A stretch of 64,000 bases of DNA, taken from the NCBI GenBank assembly GCA_021397845.1, contig CM038052.1:176123183-176187182 (forward strand). The letters run 5' to 3'. This document shows, one piece after another, positions 1 to 12,278 of this stretch. The notes beneath the pieces were generated by a model. That model had not been told where the DNA came from, searched no databases, and saw only the letters and a program-made list of their open reading frames with translations. The number at the start of each line of letters is the position of its first letter. Position 1 is the stretch's first letter. A program made the translations under genes and the position numbers. The DNA comes from Areca catechu (Eukaryota; Streptophyta; Magnoliopsida; Arecales; Arecaceae).

Positions 1-2160
1 TATCTTCCTAGGTTTTGCTGTCACCCCTGAGGGAGTTTATGCAGATCCTGAAAAGGTTAGGGCAATTGTTGAGTGACCTGTACCCACTAGTATCCATGAT
101 GTACGTAATTTCCATGGCCTAGCAACCTTTTACAGGAGATTTATTAGGGGTTTTAGTACTGTCGTCGCACCTATAACCGATTGCATTAGGAAGGGTACAT
201 TTGAGTGGACCAAAGTAGCTGATAAGGCCTTCCTAGAACTTAAGGATAAGATGACCCATGCACCCATCCTTAGATTACCTGACTTCTTTAAGGTGTTTGA
301 GGTCGCTTGCGATGCCTCGGGAGTAGGAATAGGTGGGGTATTGAGTCAAGAAAACCATCCTGTAGCCTTCTTTAGTGAGAAGCTGAAGGAGGCTAAACTT
401 AAGTACTCTACCTATGACAAGGAATTTTATGCAGTATTCTAGGCCCTCAGATATTGGAGACATTACTTACTACCACAGGAGCTTGTCTTATTTTCTAACC
501 ATGAGGCACTCCGGTTCCTAAACTCTCAAGAAAAACTTAACCCAAGGCACGGTAAATGGATTGAGTACATTCAGGCATACACCTTTATCCTAAAACACCT
601 TGCAAGAGCAAACAATAAGGTAGTAGATGTCCTTAGCCATAGGTCTTTGCTTTTAGGTTCAGTCAACACCCAAGTCATAGGGTTTGATAGATTAAAGGAT
701 GAGTATGAAACCTGCCCAGACTTTGGTGATATTTTTCAGACCCTTAGGCTAGGACCATCCAGTACCCATAGTGAGTATACCATTCAGGATGGTTACCTAT
801 TCCAAAATAATAGACTCTGTATCCTTAGAACTTCTCTTAGAGAATTCTTGATTTGGGAGACCCATGCTGGAGGATTAACTGGTCACTTTGGTAGGAATAA
901 GACCATCTTAGCGATAGAAGACCAGTTTTATTGGCCAGGTTTGAAAAGGCATGTTGCTCATATTGTAGCCAGGTGTAGAACTTATGCTATTGCAAAATAG
1001 CAAAAGTAAAACACTGGTCTCTACATACCTTTACCAGTGCCTGATCGTCCTTGGCAGGATCTTAGTATAGACTTCATGTTAGGATTACCTAAGACCCAGA
1101 AAAGACATGATTCTATCTTTGTAGTGGTCAATAGGTTCTCTAAGATGGCTTCCTTCATCCCATGTTCCCAGACCTTTGATGCATCTAGAGTAGCCAAGCT
1201 TTTCTTAGACAATGTGGTTAGACTCTATGGCCTACCCAAGACCATTGTATCAGATAAGGATGTTAGGTTTACCAGTTATTTTTGGAAAATCCTCTGGCAC
1301 CTGTTAGGGACCAAGCTTAAGTTTTCGATAGCCTACCACCCCCAAACAGATGGCCAAATCGAAGTGGTGAACCATAGCCTAGAAAACCTCCTTAGATGCC
1401 TGGTAGGTGAACACATTGGAAGTTGGGACTTATTATTGCCTAGAGCAGAGTTTGCCTACAATAGCTCAATGAATAGGACAACGGGCAAGAGTCCTTTCGA
1501 GATAGTCCATGGGATAACCCTAATCACCCCATTGATCTAATTCCTTTACATGTTCATGCACGAGTCTTAGAGTTTACAAAGTCATTCGCATAGCATATTA
1601 GAGACTTGCATAAGGACACTAGCCAAAAGATTAACCTAAGTAACGAAACATATAAGAAACTAGCTAATTCCTGAAGAAGGGCCAAGAAATTTGATGTAGG
1701 GGATTCTGCCATGATTAGGCTTAGGCCTAAGCGGTTCCCATCCGAGACCGTTAAGAAGCTTCATGCTCGTAGAGCCGGACCTTTTAAAGTGATAGAGAGG
1801 GTTGGGCCAAATGCCTATGTGCTAGATTTGCCTTCGGATTTTGGCATTAGTTCTACCTTCAATATCGCAAACCTGGTTGAGTATAGGAAACTGGCAGTGA
1901 TACCTAGTGAGGCCTTTAGACCTACTCCTTCCATTATGAGTGACCCTAGCCTAGAGTGTCCATCAATTAATTGGCCTGAGAGAGGAGAACGGATCGAGAG
2001 TATCCTGGACGATCAAGCCATCACGACCCGAGGCCGCGGCTATCAATGCTACCTGGTCTGATGGCAAGGTTGGCTAGAATCGGACGATTCATGGATATCT
2101 TGAGAGGACTTGCAGTGCCTCAACCCAGACCTTCTCAAGAGATATGTGAGCCAGTATGAT
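1..2160 (+). pseudogene. Chromovirus A pol: RT end, RNase H, integrase, chromodomain
   Basis: In life this polyprotein copies element RNA into DNA and inserts it. From 1 to about 240 is the RT thumb (FLGF, then a TPEG stretch). RNase H follows at about 250-640, with a DASGVGIGGVL motif and YSTYDKEFYAV. The integrase zinc-binding region is at about 880-980 (GHFGRNKT, then QFYWPG) and the catalytic core at 1037-1540 (DRPWQDLSIDFM; PQTDG). The C-terminal domain starts at 1711 in another frame (GPFKVIERVGPNAYVLDLP). A chromodomain with YLV-W-G and DDSWI residues lies at about 1990-2110. Stops near 75, at 440-442 and at about 1000, plus a frameshift between 1540 and 1711, show that it is dead. Several stops look like CAG to TAG or TGG to TGA, the signature of methyl-C decay. 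Confidence 0.9.
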
Positions 2161-2204
2161 CCTTACTCGACAGGGTCGAGTTCCTCCCATCTCGAGAGAA
2201 TTGG

Positions 2205-3369
2205 TGGGACACCAGAGGCACCAGAGTAAGACAGATGCTTCTCAACCTTCTGTGGATTACTTAGTAGTGTTTGAGTCCAGTTTGTAATAAGGGCTTAGCC
2301 TATTTGAGTCCTGTACCAGTTAGCTCATGTTGAGCTAGTCTTTTCCTGAGTCTTGTATATGTTAGTCCAAGTCCAATGAAGACTCAATACAAGTGAAGAC
2401 CAAGCTAGTACGAGTGAAGTTCAACCCAGCTTGAAGACATGGAAGACCCAGCAAGAAGAGTAAAGGCTCTGAAATGCAGCCCCAGAACCCTAGACCGCAG
2501 ATCGAAGCCTATTGGGCGACCCAAGGCCCAATTGAAGCAACATATGGCACCATCCACCCTATGATCACCACATCTTGGTTGGCCACTTAGGGTTACCTCC
2601 CTTGGCCGACCAAGGCATGAGAGGGAGGGAGAGTTTGAGGGAAAGAGGACTTTGACCTACCATGTATTTTAGCTAGGGTTTGGGTGGGATTCAAATTCCT
2701 AGGAAAAGTCTCTTGTATCCTTACTTGGGGGGCAAGTTTGTGAGTCTATTTAAGAGACTCTCTTCTCCTGTATGAAAATATTTTTTGATGAATATAATTG
2801 AGTTTTCCATTTGCTGTGTGCTTTTTGCTATGTGCTAAGGGGATTTTGTGTGAGCCCCTCCTTCTTCCTTGTTTCCTGTGCCCAGTCTCCAGCCATCATC
2901 AAACCCTAGAAGCATCTTCTCCAAAGCTTGGCCGCCCAACATCAATCATCTCTTTTCCTTGCTATTTTTCAATTATTCCTTCATCCCTTCTTTAATTTCT
3001 AACCCTTGACAAGCTGTTTGCAGGTCCCTCGAAGTCTACGAATCCAATGACTCTAGCCGGCCAGTGATCGGATCACCAGGTTGAAAGCCGAGAATTCACG
3101 GGTCTTCGACTTGATCATCCAGGCCGCATCCGGGAGCCAGAGTGATCCCTTCTCATATGATCTTCATTTGGCACTTCAACCGTTGTCAAGTACACCTTCT
3201 CTGCTTGCTAGTAGCATTATTGAAGGGAAACTAGCCCAACCGAGACTTCTCAGCCTCGGTAGTCCTCTTTCTTATTATTTTTTAGGTTTTATCTTGCATG
3301 CTGTTGCTTCTATTTTGCATAGAACTCGCTACTTAGATTCGTGGCCTGATCTTCGGGATTTAGACACAT
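2205..3369 (+). repeat. 3' LTR of chromovirus A
   Basis: The stretch begins TGGGACACCAG after a purine-rich tract (CTCGAGAGAATTGG), just beyond the chromodomain. Its first 80 bases resemble the start of the chromovirus B LTR read on the minus strand (CAGACAGAGGCTCCTCAACC there, CAGACAGATGCTTCTCAACC here). A TATA-like TATTTAAGAG lies near 2750. No second LTR is in the window, so the 3' end (a CA near 3369) is a guess. The open frames at 2798-2995 and 3081-3371 have no recognisable domain and are taken as chance. Confidence 0.6.
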
Positions 3370-3420
3370 AATTTAACCTACAAAAAATACAAAAATAATT
3401 ATGCATGCATTTTAGTGCTG

Positions 3421-5410
3421 CATCATCTTCTATCTTCTTGCTTCATCCTAGATAGAATACCTATTAAGGATAGTGGCAAAACTTCTTATGAACTTTAAAA
3501 AGGAAGGACTCATAACCTAGACTTTCTTAAAGTATGGGGTGCCTAGCTAAGGTTAATATCCCTGAACCCAAAAAGAAAAAACTAGGATCCAAGACCATAG
3601 ATGCTGTATTTATTAGCTATGCACAAAATAGAAATGTCTATAGATTCTTAGTTATAAAATCAGATATTAATGATATAACTGACAACTCAATTTCAGAAGC
3701 TAGAGATATCTCTTTCTTCGAGGACACATTTCCTTTTAAGACTAGAATCTCTAGACCCCTAGAATGTAAACTATCTTTTTCTAGAGCAACAGAACCAGTA
3801 TTAAAAACTAAACCTGAACTAAGAAGAAGAAAAAGAAAAAGAGTTGAAAAAGATTTAGGTGAAGACTTCTTCACATTCTTAGTAGAAGGTGAACCTTCTA
3901 CATATGATGAGACGATATCATCATCAGAATCATCATATTGGAAGGAAGCCTAGATAGTGAAATTTAATCAATTTTAGAAAATAAAACTTGGATTTTAACT
4001 GATTTACCTCCTGGAAACAAATCTATAGGAATAAAATAGGTTTTTACAAGAAACTTAAGACTAGATGGAATAATAGAAAGGTATAAAATTAGGTTAGTAG
4101 TAAAAAGATTTAATCAAAAAAAAGATATAGATTACTTTGATACCTATGCTCCTATAGCGAGAATAACTATCCAAAGAACTTTGATAGCTTTATCCTTAAT
4201 TCATAAATTAATAATTCATCAAATGATGTAAAAACAACATTCTTAAATAAAGAATTAGAAGAAGAAATCTACATAAACCAACCTAAAGGATTTGAAGTAA
4301 AAGGACAAGAACATAAAGTATGTAGACTAATTAAATCTCTTTATGATTTAAAACAAGCTCCTAGATAATGGCACATTAAGTTTAATAAAATTATCTTAAA
4401 TAATAACTTTAAAATAAATGAATATGATAAATGTGTATATTATAAAAGACAAGATGCTGATTAGATAATACTATACCTATATGTAGATGATATATTACTG
4501 TTAGGAACATCAATAAAAATAATCTAACTAAAAGCTACTTATCAAATAATTTTGATATGAAAGACTTAGGAGAAGCTGATGTAATTCTAGGAATGAAGCT
4601 TGAAAAAATAGATAGTGAAATAGCAATAAGCTTAGTACATTCAATAGAAAATATGCTTAAAATATTTTAATATTTTGATTTAAATCCTATCTCTACCTCC
4701 TATGATCATAGCTCTTAATTAAAAATCTAGGAAAACCTATTGACCAATTAGGATAGTCTCAAAGGATATGATCTCTATTATATATTTCAAATAGAACTCG
4801 TCTAGATATAGCTTATATAGTAGGCAGACTAAGTAGGTATACTAGCAATCCTAGTAAAGAACATGGGAAAGCCCTAAAAAGAATCTTTAGATATCTTAAA
4901 AAAATCTTAGATTACTTTCTAGTATACTCTGATTATCCAGAAGTACTTGAGGGATATAGTGATGCCAATTGGGTAACAGATAAATTAGATGTTAAGTCCA
5001 CTACATGATATCTCTTCTTGTTAGGAAGAGATGTAGTATCTTAGAGCTCTTATAAATAAATAATAATCACTAGAAGTATATTAGAATATGAGCTAACAGC
5101 TCTTGACACTACATGTACTGAAGTATAATGGCTAAGAGATTTAATAAATGATATAGAAGTTCTTTCACCAAAAATTTCAAAAAAATTTTTAAATTATGAT
5201 TGTAAAGCTCTAATTGATCTATTAAATCAACAGACAACTAATAAAAAGATGAATAATCATATTCTGATCAGGTATACAACTATAAGAAAGATGTAATATC
5301 ACTGCAGTTTATAAGATCAAAATATAATCTGACGGATTTATCGACCAAAAGCGTTTCGAAGGCTACAGTATCTGGGACATCGAGAGAGATGTGGCTTAAG
5401 CCTATATATT
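3421..5410 (+). pseudogene. Copia pol remnant: integrase C-terminus, RT, RNase H
   Basis: The integrase end carries KVWGCLAKV at about 3525, followed by the conserved copia stretch GSKTIDAVF-SYAQN. An open segment at 3534-3953 includes an RRRKRKR basic run and a Ser-rich tail. RT follows from about 3960 (KTWILTDLPPGNKSIG), with an intact YVDD at 4480-4491 and the LKQAPR motif mutated around 4350. RNase H is visible near 4945 (GYSDANWV). Many stops and frameshifts interrupt everything after 3953. The N-terminal part of the element is absent, so this is a non-functional relic. Confidence 0.85.
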
Positions 5411-5910
5411 AATCACTAGAGTGGATTCCTTTCATCATGGCAACCCTATAGTTAAGGTTCAAAGGGAAGCGATCTTTGAGGTGATATCTGGGAGCATCAT
5501 TTTTGGAGTTTATCTCAATCCTATCCCTATGGTATGGTACTCTATTATGATGGTTAGATTGAGCATAGCTCTTAATAGATCCAAGGCTATAAGATCAGCG
5601 AGGTACGATTCTGTTGCACATATCCTTGGAGGATCTACCTTAGTGAGAGTAGTTATGAGGCCATGACTATGGGATCAGGGTGAATCCCTAGTAACTCTCA
5701 TGAAAATCAAGGCAAGCGCATGGTATAGATAGCACTATCCCGCATTATGATTAGCTCATCTTCTGTGTATATTTTATACTAAATGCAAGTTCAAACATAG
5801 AAGGTACTTGCACTAAGCACAGTAAAAATCCAAAGTTTTAAATTGTTTACTGAGTTTAATAATGTTAAACTTTTATTTTATTTTATATTTTTTTTATTTT
5901 TATGGGGGAT
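5411..5910 (+). other. 3' untranslated region of the copia fragment
   Basis: This lies between the end of RNase H and the LTR. It has one 81-codon open frame (5421-5666) with no recognisable domain. It ends in a T-rich stretch and the polypurine tract ATGGGGGA at 5902-5909, next to the LTR start. Confidence 0.5.
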
Positions 5911-6540
5911 TGTTGACATTGAGGCATTATAAAACAAAAAAACTCCTCCCCCCTCCATGCATACAACGGGCATGCAAGGATCACGCATGCCCGTACAATT
6001 TTTGTGCATTTATTTTTTATTTTTTAAACCATTTTTTCATTTTTTATTTTAATTATTTAATTAATTTAATATTTAATCTTGTAATGGCCATAACGGCTAG
6101 TTTAAGGATATTTTGGAGATTTTTTGTAGAATTCTGAGTCTATAAATATGTCTCTAACTTAGCCCTTCAAGGTATCCAACATCTCAAGCTCTCCCTCTCT
6201 CCCTCTCTGATATTCCTCCATTCCAATTTTAAAATCTCTCTCTCTTCATTTTTTTTCACTTTAAAATTTTTGGACTAAAGATGAGCTGATCGGTGTCCAT
6301 TCAAGATGATACCATCAACGGACATTGGAGTTCTAGCTTCCGGGTTATATCTTGGAGGAGAGCATGTGGTCCAATTAATTTTCACACGAGAAAGGTACCT
6401 TTTTTTTTTTAGGACATAGTTCTATCCACCTCCCAGGCCAGATTCTTAACCTTATACTATAGCGCTTTTGAAATTATTGTCATACCAAATTTATTCTGCC
6501 ACACACCATGAAAAAAAATATTTTCAAACATTTCAAATAT
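5911..6540 (+). repeat. 3' LTR of the copia fragment
   Basis: It starts TGTTGACATTGAGG directly after the PPT. A TATA box (TCTATAAATATG) lies near 6140, followed by a CT-rich stretch (CTCTCCCTCTC) near 6190-6245 that would be the start of the transcript. The end is not fixed because no partner LTR is present; a CA near 6506-6540 is plausible. Confidence 0.55.
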
Positions 6541-6825
6541 ATATATACACTAATATATAAATATACACATACATATATTTTCACACATTAAACATTAACA
6601 ATCTCTTTGTATTAATTCATATAAATTTGAGCTAGCATGATAGAATGGGACTTGACTTATATTAAATATTGAAAAAGCGGTATCTATTATCAACATGATA
6701 TGCATTAATATCCAATCAACTTTTTTTAAAAAAAATCAATGAAGAAAATACTCTTTTTAGCTAAGATATTTAAAAAGCATGTTATATTGGATTTTACTCA
6801 TTCTAAAATATTCAAAAATTATTTT
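6541..6825. other. AT-rich spacer, no gene seen
   Basis: This is simple AT-rich DNA with TATATATACAC-type runs. It ends with ATTTT at 6821-6825, the left target-site duplication of Tat-1 (ATTTC on the right). Confidence 0.5.
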
Positions 6826-7219
6826 TGTTATGATAAATCAAACCAGAGATTTAATTATCAGACCAAAGATTTAATTAATTCATTCAGGCCAATCGACCAT
6901 ACAGCACAGCTCTTCAGAGATCTAACATGAGAACGGATCAGCCCAGCACATCAGTTGACAACAATATATGACCTACAGTCGACCATCGGCATACTCCCAA
7001 CCAACTGGCCAATAGGTAGTCGACAATCCATTTCAACTTAAGGCCCGTCAGCTTTAAGCCCATCAAGAATGAGCCTGATTATTATAACCAACCAAATGTA
7101 CAACTGATAGCCACGACATCAGTAAAGATTAAGATGAGTAACCACCAGCAGTAACTATAATTAGCTGAAGGAAAGTTATCTTAACTAACTTCCCTAACAG
7201 CAATTAATTACAAGAAAGT
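6826..7219 (+). repeat. 5' LTR of Tat-1, first part
   Basis: Begins TGTTATGATAAATC and matches 23375 onward: the same AACGGATCAGCCCAGCA block and the same ACTGATAGCCACG stretch. It is cut at 7219 by chromovirus B and resumes at 13957. Confidence 0.9.
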
Positions 7220-8900
7220 TGATATGGGACGGAGATGATGCGGGACTATACTAATGATGAGATGGATATGCAAATGGTTTATCTTGTTAATTTTTTTTTT
7301 AAGTTTTAGTGGATTTAAAGATTCCTGAAGACAAGCAAAAAGCATATCTAGAGATTCTATAAAGATAAGAACTTTCTAGCATGCAAGATAACCCCTAAAC
7401 AAAGATAAGGAGAGGACCCTATGATTGAGAAACCACGTAGGTCTTAGCTCTAGATCAATACCTACTTAGGAGATTAAGGATGCAAACCTTGAAAAACTCT
7501 GATGCGCCCAATGCCGAGTTCACTCCCTCTCGCGGATGCAGCCTGAAGGATCAAGCCTTCAACCCTGCGGATTCGCCGGCTTTTTGTCCGATGGTCGCGG
7601 AGGCAAGGAAGATCGACTCCATTGTCCGTGGCACCTGGAGGGCCTGCGAGCACCCAAGTGAAGGATTAGGAAACATCAAGAAGAAGATATAAGCAAGTAA
7701 GAAGGGATGGAAAAGGGTTGAGAATGGTTGTCGAGGAGGCTTTTCTTGCTAGGCATCCAGATGGAGTTTCTAGGGGCATTCAAGCTTGAAGAGGACTGGA
7801 TGGCTTGTGAAGGAGGATGGAAACTCAGGGCCTCTCACCCCTCGATGTCCCGAAGGACAAAGGCGCTCTCTCACAAAGTTCCTAGTCTACAAGACAAGGG
7901 CAATTGGAAGAAGAAATTCTCTCTTTTTTTATCATTTATTCAAAACTAGTTTTGTACAAGAGGAGTAAGGCCTTTTATATAGACTCCTAGGTCCCTTTCA
8001 AAATTCAAATAAAAATTTGCTACAAGTCTTCATCAAAGGCACCTAAAATCTGAATTTGATCCTTGGAATCTTCCCTTGGCGGGCCTTGATATGGTGGAGA
8101 GCTTGATTCGGGGAATGAGAAAGGGGACATGTCTTCATAGATCATGGGGTGCCCACTTGACCTTTGATTCTTTCCTTGGTTGTCCACACTTTTATGGAGA
8201 AAGGCTTGATGTGGGGGCGTGAAGAAAGGCTCTTGTCTTCAAGAATCATGGGATGTTTGGTGACTTCAAAATCCTTCCTTGGCCGGCCATGCTTCTATGG
8301 AGAAAAGCTTGATATGGGGAGGGAAGGGAGGAAGTGGTTGGCTTGGATCAAGGGATGCTCCATTAACTTGAGAAACCTTCCTTGGCCGACCATGCTTTCT
8401 TGGAAAAGGGCTTGATGCGGGGGGTGTTGTTGGCTTGGACCAAGGAGAGAAAAAGTGGGGTATCCAACATGCATTGACTTTGAAGTCTTTCAACCTTCCT
8501 TGTTCGCCTAAGTGTCCAAGTGATGTGGCACTTCCTCCCGCCATGTGGCACTGGTGAGGTAGCACTTCAAGAGCTGAAGTGGCATCCTTCAAGGCATGGG
8601 GGAGATGGCTTGGTCCATCAATAATTGGGCTTGACTCAAATGACCACTCCTTCAAATAAGCTCGAGCCCAATCTTCAAGTAGACTTGGGCTTGAACCAAT
8701 TCAGCTAAATACATGATTTATTGACCTTGCTTGACCATATTGGCCAAGGTACATGACTAAAACAAAAGTTGAAACTAAATACATGACTCAAAATAAAAAT
8801 GCTTAGGCTTGAAGCCTTATTACAGAACCCAACAGATTAAAAACCTTATTCAGAGATCCACAGAGGGTTGAGGAGCCTCTGTCTGATTCTAGTGCCCACA
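7220..8900 (-). repeat. 3' LTR of chromovirus B
   Basis: On the minus strand it starts TGTGGGCACTAG and ends CCCATATCA. It is near-identical over its length to 12279-13956. The U3 holds several copies of a TTGGCCG/AGCTTGATGTGG-like phrase (8080-8450) that read as open frames on both strands. A TATA-like ATATAAAAGG (minus strand) lies near 7973-7982. The short open frames inside (7480-8655) are not credible genes because they recur, decayed, in the other LTR. Confidence 0.9.
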
Positions 8901-8939
8901 CCAGTTCTCCCGGGGTGTGAGGAACTCAACCCTGCCGAG

Positions 8940-9415
8940 TAAGGGTTGATTTGGCTTTGATACTTCTCCAGAATGTCAGGGTTGAGGTGCTGCAAGTCCT
9001 CCCGGATAATCCACGAATCATCAGACTTCGGTCGGCCTTACCATCAGACCAAGTAACGCTGATAGCCTTTGTCCCGGATGGTGATAGCTTGATCATCCAG
9101 GACATACTCGATCTACTCTAATCTCTCAGGTAAAATTGGAGGTGGACACTCTGGGTCGGGTTCACTCTTAAATAAAAGGTCAGGCCCCAAATGGCTCATT
9201 GGGTATGTTTGTTGGTTCCCTATACTCGACTAAGTCCGAGATATTGGAAGTCGAGCTAATGCCATAATCCGGAGATAGCTCAAGCACATAAGCATTAGGG
9301 CCAACTCTCCTTATCACTCTAAAAGGGCCAACTCCACGAGCATGAAGTTTCTTAACGGTTCCTGGTGGAAACCGTTCAGGCCTAAGCCTAACCATTACAG
9401 AATCCCTTGCTCAAA
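8940..9415 (-). pseudogene. Chromovirus B integrase C-terminus and chromodomain
   Basis: The minus-strand frame 9180-9395 reads VRLRPERFPPGTVKKLHARG and then GPFRVIRRVGPNAYVLELSP, the Ty3/gypsy integrase C-terminal domain. It is the counterpart of 1711-1920 in chromovirus A. The frame then breaks. The chromodomain is recognisable at about 8960-9130 on the minus strand (IREDLQ after a DDSW-like stretch). Chromodomains bind methylated histone tails and steer integration into heterochromatin. Stops prevent expression as one chain. Confidence 0.8.
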
Positions 9416-9553
9416 CTCTTTGGCTCTCTTTCGGGAATCAGCCAAATTATTTTAAAATTTGTACTTAATGCAGAATTCTAACATGATGTAAAATGTAGAC
9501 TCAACTATGCATTCCTATTAAGAAGAATTTTGTTAGACTCTTTGAGCCTAAAC

Positions 9554-9889
9554 CTAATAGACTATAGACTCTTTAGGTTTGACCCTGGTTTGGCATGTGC
9601 GTGAAAAGTTAGAATGGACTCCTAGCAAATGCCATAAGATCTTCCAAAAGTAGGTCGCAAACCTAACATACTCGACGAACTGGTACAACCGAACGACCTC
9701 AACACGGTGGGATTTGAAAGTTTGGAGAACATTGGAAGCCTTAAGGTGTGACAGGAAATAGGAATCGGAGTCTTGGGACCATCTATTAGAAACTTGGAAT
9801 AGACCTTGGTTACTCAGTATGACTTTAAGATTTGAACATTGGTCTATGGGTGACATAAGGTCAAATTGAAGAATAGAGAATTTGGTCAT
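9554..9889 (-). pseudogene. Chromovirus B integrase core scrap
   Basis: The 111-codon minus-strand frame contains VVRLY and YFWKILWHLLG, matching the integrase core of chromovirus A at 1213-1310, but an internal stretch of the core is deleted. The N-terminal half of the frame is not recognisable as integrase. None of the catalytic Asp-Asp-Glu arrangement is complete. Confidence 0.65.
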
Positions 9890-10066
9890 CCCAAGTACAG
9901 GTTTTTCAAGAAAAGAAGACTTAGTCAGTTCTAGAAAAAGGTCATCAGCTAGGGTTAGAGAAATAAACTCTTTATAAGGGAACTGAATGAGGTCTCGGGT
10001 TGAGGCTAAAGGAGTAGGCTCTTCCTAAGGGCATTGACTTACAGGAACCAAGTCCTCACTAATTTC

Positions 10067-11200
10067 CTATTGTTCTGATATTTCAGGACTAGGCTCAACA
10101 ATCTTATCTTCTACAAGGATTTCCTCAGTTAAGGTACTAGAGTTGTCCTCCTCGAAGTCTTCTCCTTCATATTCATCTACCAAACTCATGTCAGCCTCAT
10201 ATACTTCTATCATGGGTTCTAATTCTTCCTCCTTTAATTGTTCTTTCAGTATGGCTTCATTCTGGTCAACTAATCCTGGGTCGGCCATACCTAATTCCTT
10301 TTCAATGTCATCCTTCTAGGCTGGAGGTGATATAGATGAGGGTTGATCAACAAAAGTCTGGTTCACACTAGGTGTCGGACCAATGGGGATATGATTAAAG
10401 CTGGCAAAGGTTGGATTTAGGTCCAAAGTACTTGATCTAGCATGCCTCAAGGACCTCTCATAGTTTTGGGCTACACGGTAGGCTTGCTCCAAACTATAGA
10501 TATTATGTCTAAACAATTCTCTCCGGATATCTTCCCTCATACCCTCTTCGAATCGGATTAGGATATCATATGGATCCATATTCACAATATAGCACATTAG
10601 ATGCTCGAATCTATCAATATAATTATTGACTGATCCATTATCTTGGGTCAACCTCTTTAAGTGGTCTAGGAGATTTTATTGGTAGGATGCAGGGATATAC
10701 CTTTCACGAAGCTTGCTCTTCATTCCTTTCCAGGTCCTAATGGGTTCGTGTCTCTCATATGCCCTCCTTTCCCGAACATTATTTTAATAAGACTTGGCTG
10801 GATCCCATAGATGCACTTGGGCAAACCTAGCCTTTCCATCTTCGGGCATTTCATTCCACTTAAAATAATTATCCATATCTTCCTCCCAGGCGATGTAAAC
10901 CAGAGGATCAAGACTATCCCGAAATGAGGGAGCTTCTGTCCTAATGTTCCTAATGGATCTTTCCTCTGATTCAACCAAATATGGGTATGGGCTTCCAGGG
11001 CTAGGCTCAGGGGCAAGATCATGATAATAGGCTCTTGGACCAAGGGAATTGGGCCTAGAGGATTTGAATTTAGCATGGTCCTTGCGGGCTTCTGCCCGTG
11101 CCTCCGCTTGAGCCATCTTTTGGTTCAATTGGGCCAGTTGCTCGTTGAGGGCCCTCAAGTGGGTTTCAATGTTTGACCCTAAGACTCCACTGGGCTGGAT
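10067..11200 (-). pseudogene. Chromovirus B gag with acidic linker
   Basis: Gag packages element RNA into virus-like particles in the cytoplasm. The start is ATG at 11158 (minus): a heptad-like stretch (LNEQLAQLNQKMAQAEARAEAR), then a region with WEEDMDNYFKW typical of plant gypsy gag. A second frame (10316-10651) continues with NYIDRFEHLM and LIRFEEGMREDIRRELF, the middle of the retrotransposon gag domain. A third (10067-10288) is a Glu/Asp-rich linker. No zinc knuckle is seen, so the nucleocapsid part is lost or the family lacks it. Two frame breaks make it non-coding as it stands. Confidence 0.8.
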
Positions 11201-12258
11201 ATGGACTAATGGGCTAATGGACTCCTAATCTAGACTAGACATGCAACACACAATGGAGGGTACTATGATTTTTTTGTTGGACCTAGAAGTTCAAACATAA
11301 TGGGTCAACTTAGTTGGCACACAGCACAATAACTAGCCCTGTCACCGGCCAGGTAAGAGGTGGGAGTGTGGGAGGCCTCCCTTGCTTTCGTAAGGATCCA
11401 ATTAAAGAACCACAACACCGCTTAGGTCGTTTGATGCTAAACCTTTTGCCTTAGACACCAGCTTCTCGGTACTAATTGAAGGGTTGCATGCACTAGCTTC
11501 CCCAAAATGGTTAAACCCGACTCGTGGGTGTCCCTAAACTATTAGGTTGCTACTTGATTTTAGATTAGGCTTAGGTTCGAAATGCAAGGATAATGGTTTT
11601 CAGGCTAAGGAAAGGTAATGACCTCCTTCCCTTATCTTGTGATATTGACGCTCTTAAGTCGATTATGTAGATGATGGCATACACATAAAACCTAATGAAA
11701 TATATCTAAATTTTTTTTTGTGTGTGTTTTGATGTAGATTAGTAGAGTATAAGATGTTGGAAATAAAAATATGAACCTAAAGTACAAAATTAAACTATAT
11801 GGACATGAAAGTATGATGAAATGCACTTGCTAGAATTTCAGAGCAGATTTGTTCTCGGATAGTAATTCAACGTGTAGAAAATCTACGGACTGAATTAAAA
11901 TTTGAAAAAAATTTGAAAATTACTTTCAATTATGTGAAATCTAGCAAAATAAAAATTAGCAAATTTAGAGATTTTTATAGATAGAAACAACTAAAATAAC
12001 AGGCTATGTACTGGGTAGACATAAAGTAGAAATTAAAGAGATGAAATCTAATGATGCAAAAAAAAAATTTTTCTTTAGGATCTAAAACATATCTCCTTGT
12101 TTTCCCCTTCAAGGTTCAATCACATCGGCACCCCTACACGCCATAGAAAATTCCTTTGAATGGGATGTGAGGGTCTTGCAGCCTTTCTTTTTCCTATGAC
12201 TGGACGGCCATGGTGAAGCACCCAATCCAAGTACTTAAAGAGAACTAAGCCCTAACCA
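11201..12258 (-). other. 5' leader of chromovirus B
   Basis: The stretch between PBS and gag has no open frame above 60 codons on either strand. It is AT-rich (11700-12070), with the poly-T and poly-A tracts common in element leaders. Confidence 0.5.
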
Positions 12259-12271
12259 TGCTCTGATACCA
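12259..12271 (-). other. Primer-binding site of chromovirus B (initiator Met tRNA type)
   Basis: On the minus strand the sequence is TGGTATCAGAGC, the complement of the 3' end of initiator methionine tRNA and the usual primer site in plant LTR elements. It starts several bases after the CA end of the LTR at 12279. Confidence 0.88.
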
Positions 12272-12278
12272 GAAAATG

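Larger units (their letters stand above)
1..3369 (+). mobile_element. Chromovirus A (Ty3/gypsy), 3' part, truncated by window start
   Basis: The window opens inside the reverse transcriptase of a Ty3/gypsy element that continues through RNase H, integrase and a chromodomain to a 3' LTR starting at 2205. The chromodomain places it among chromoviruses. It is related to chromovirus B at 7220-13956: the integrase C-termini, the spacer after the chromodomain and the first bases of the LTR are alike. The 5' half lies outside the window, so no target-site duplication can be tested. The right boundary is uncertain, between about 3369 and 3420. Confidence 0.85.
3421..6540 (+). mobile_element. Ty1/copia fragment, 3' half with one LTR
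   Basis: A decayed copia element enters in the last part of integrase and runs through RT and RNase H to a PPT (GGGGGA) and an LTR beginning at 5911. Gag, protease and most of integrase are missing from the window. They may lie to the left of chromovirus A, which would then be inserted in this element, or be deleted. It is much more AT-rich and more decayed than the Tat elements. Confidence 0.75.

Noticed and set aside
7480..8655. Six open frames in the chromovirus B LTR
   Set aside because: They have decayed twins at 12558-13712 in the other LTR and no recognisable domain.
12259..12271. tRNA gene suggested by the initiator-Met match
   Set aside because: Only the short primer-binding complement is present; no cloverleaf around it.
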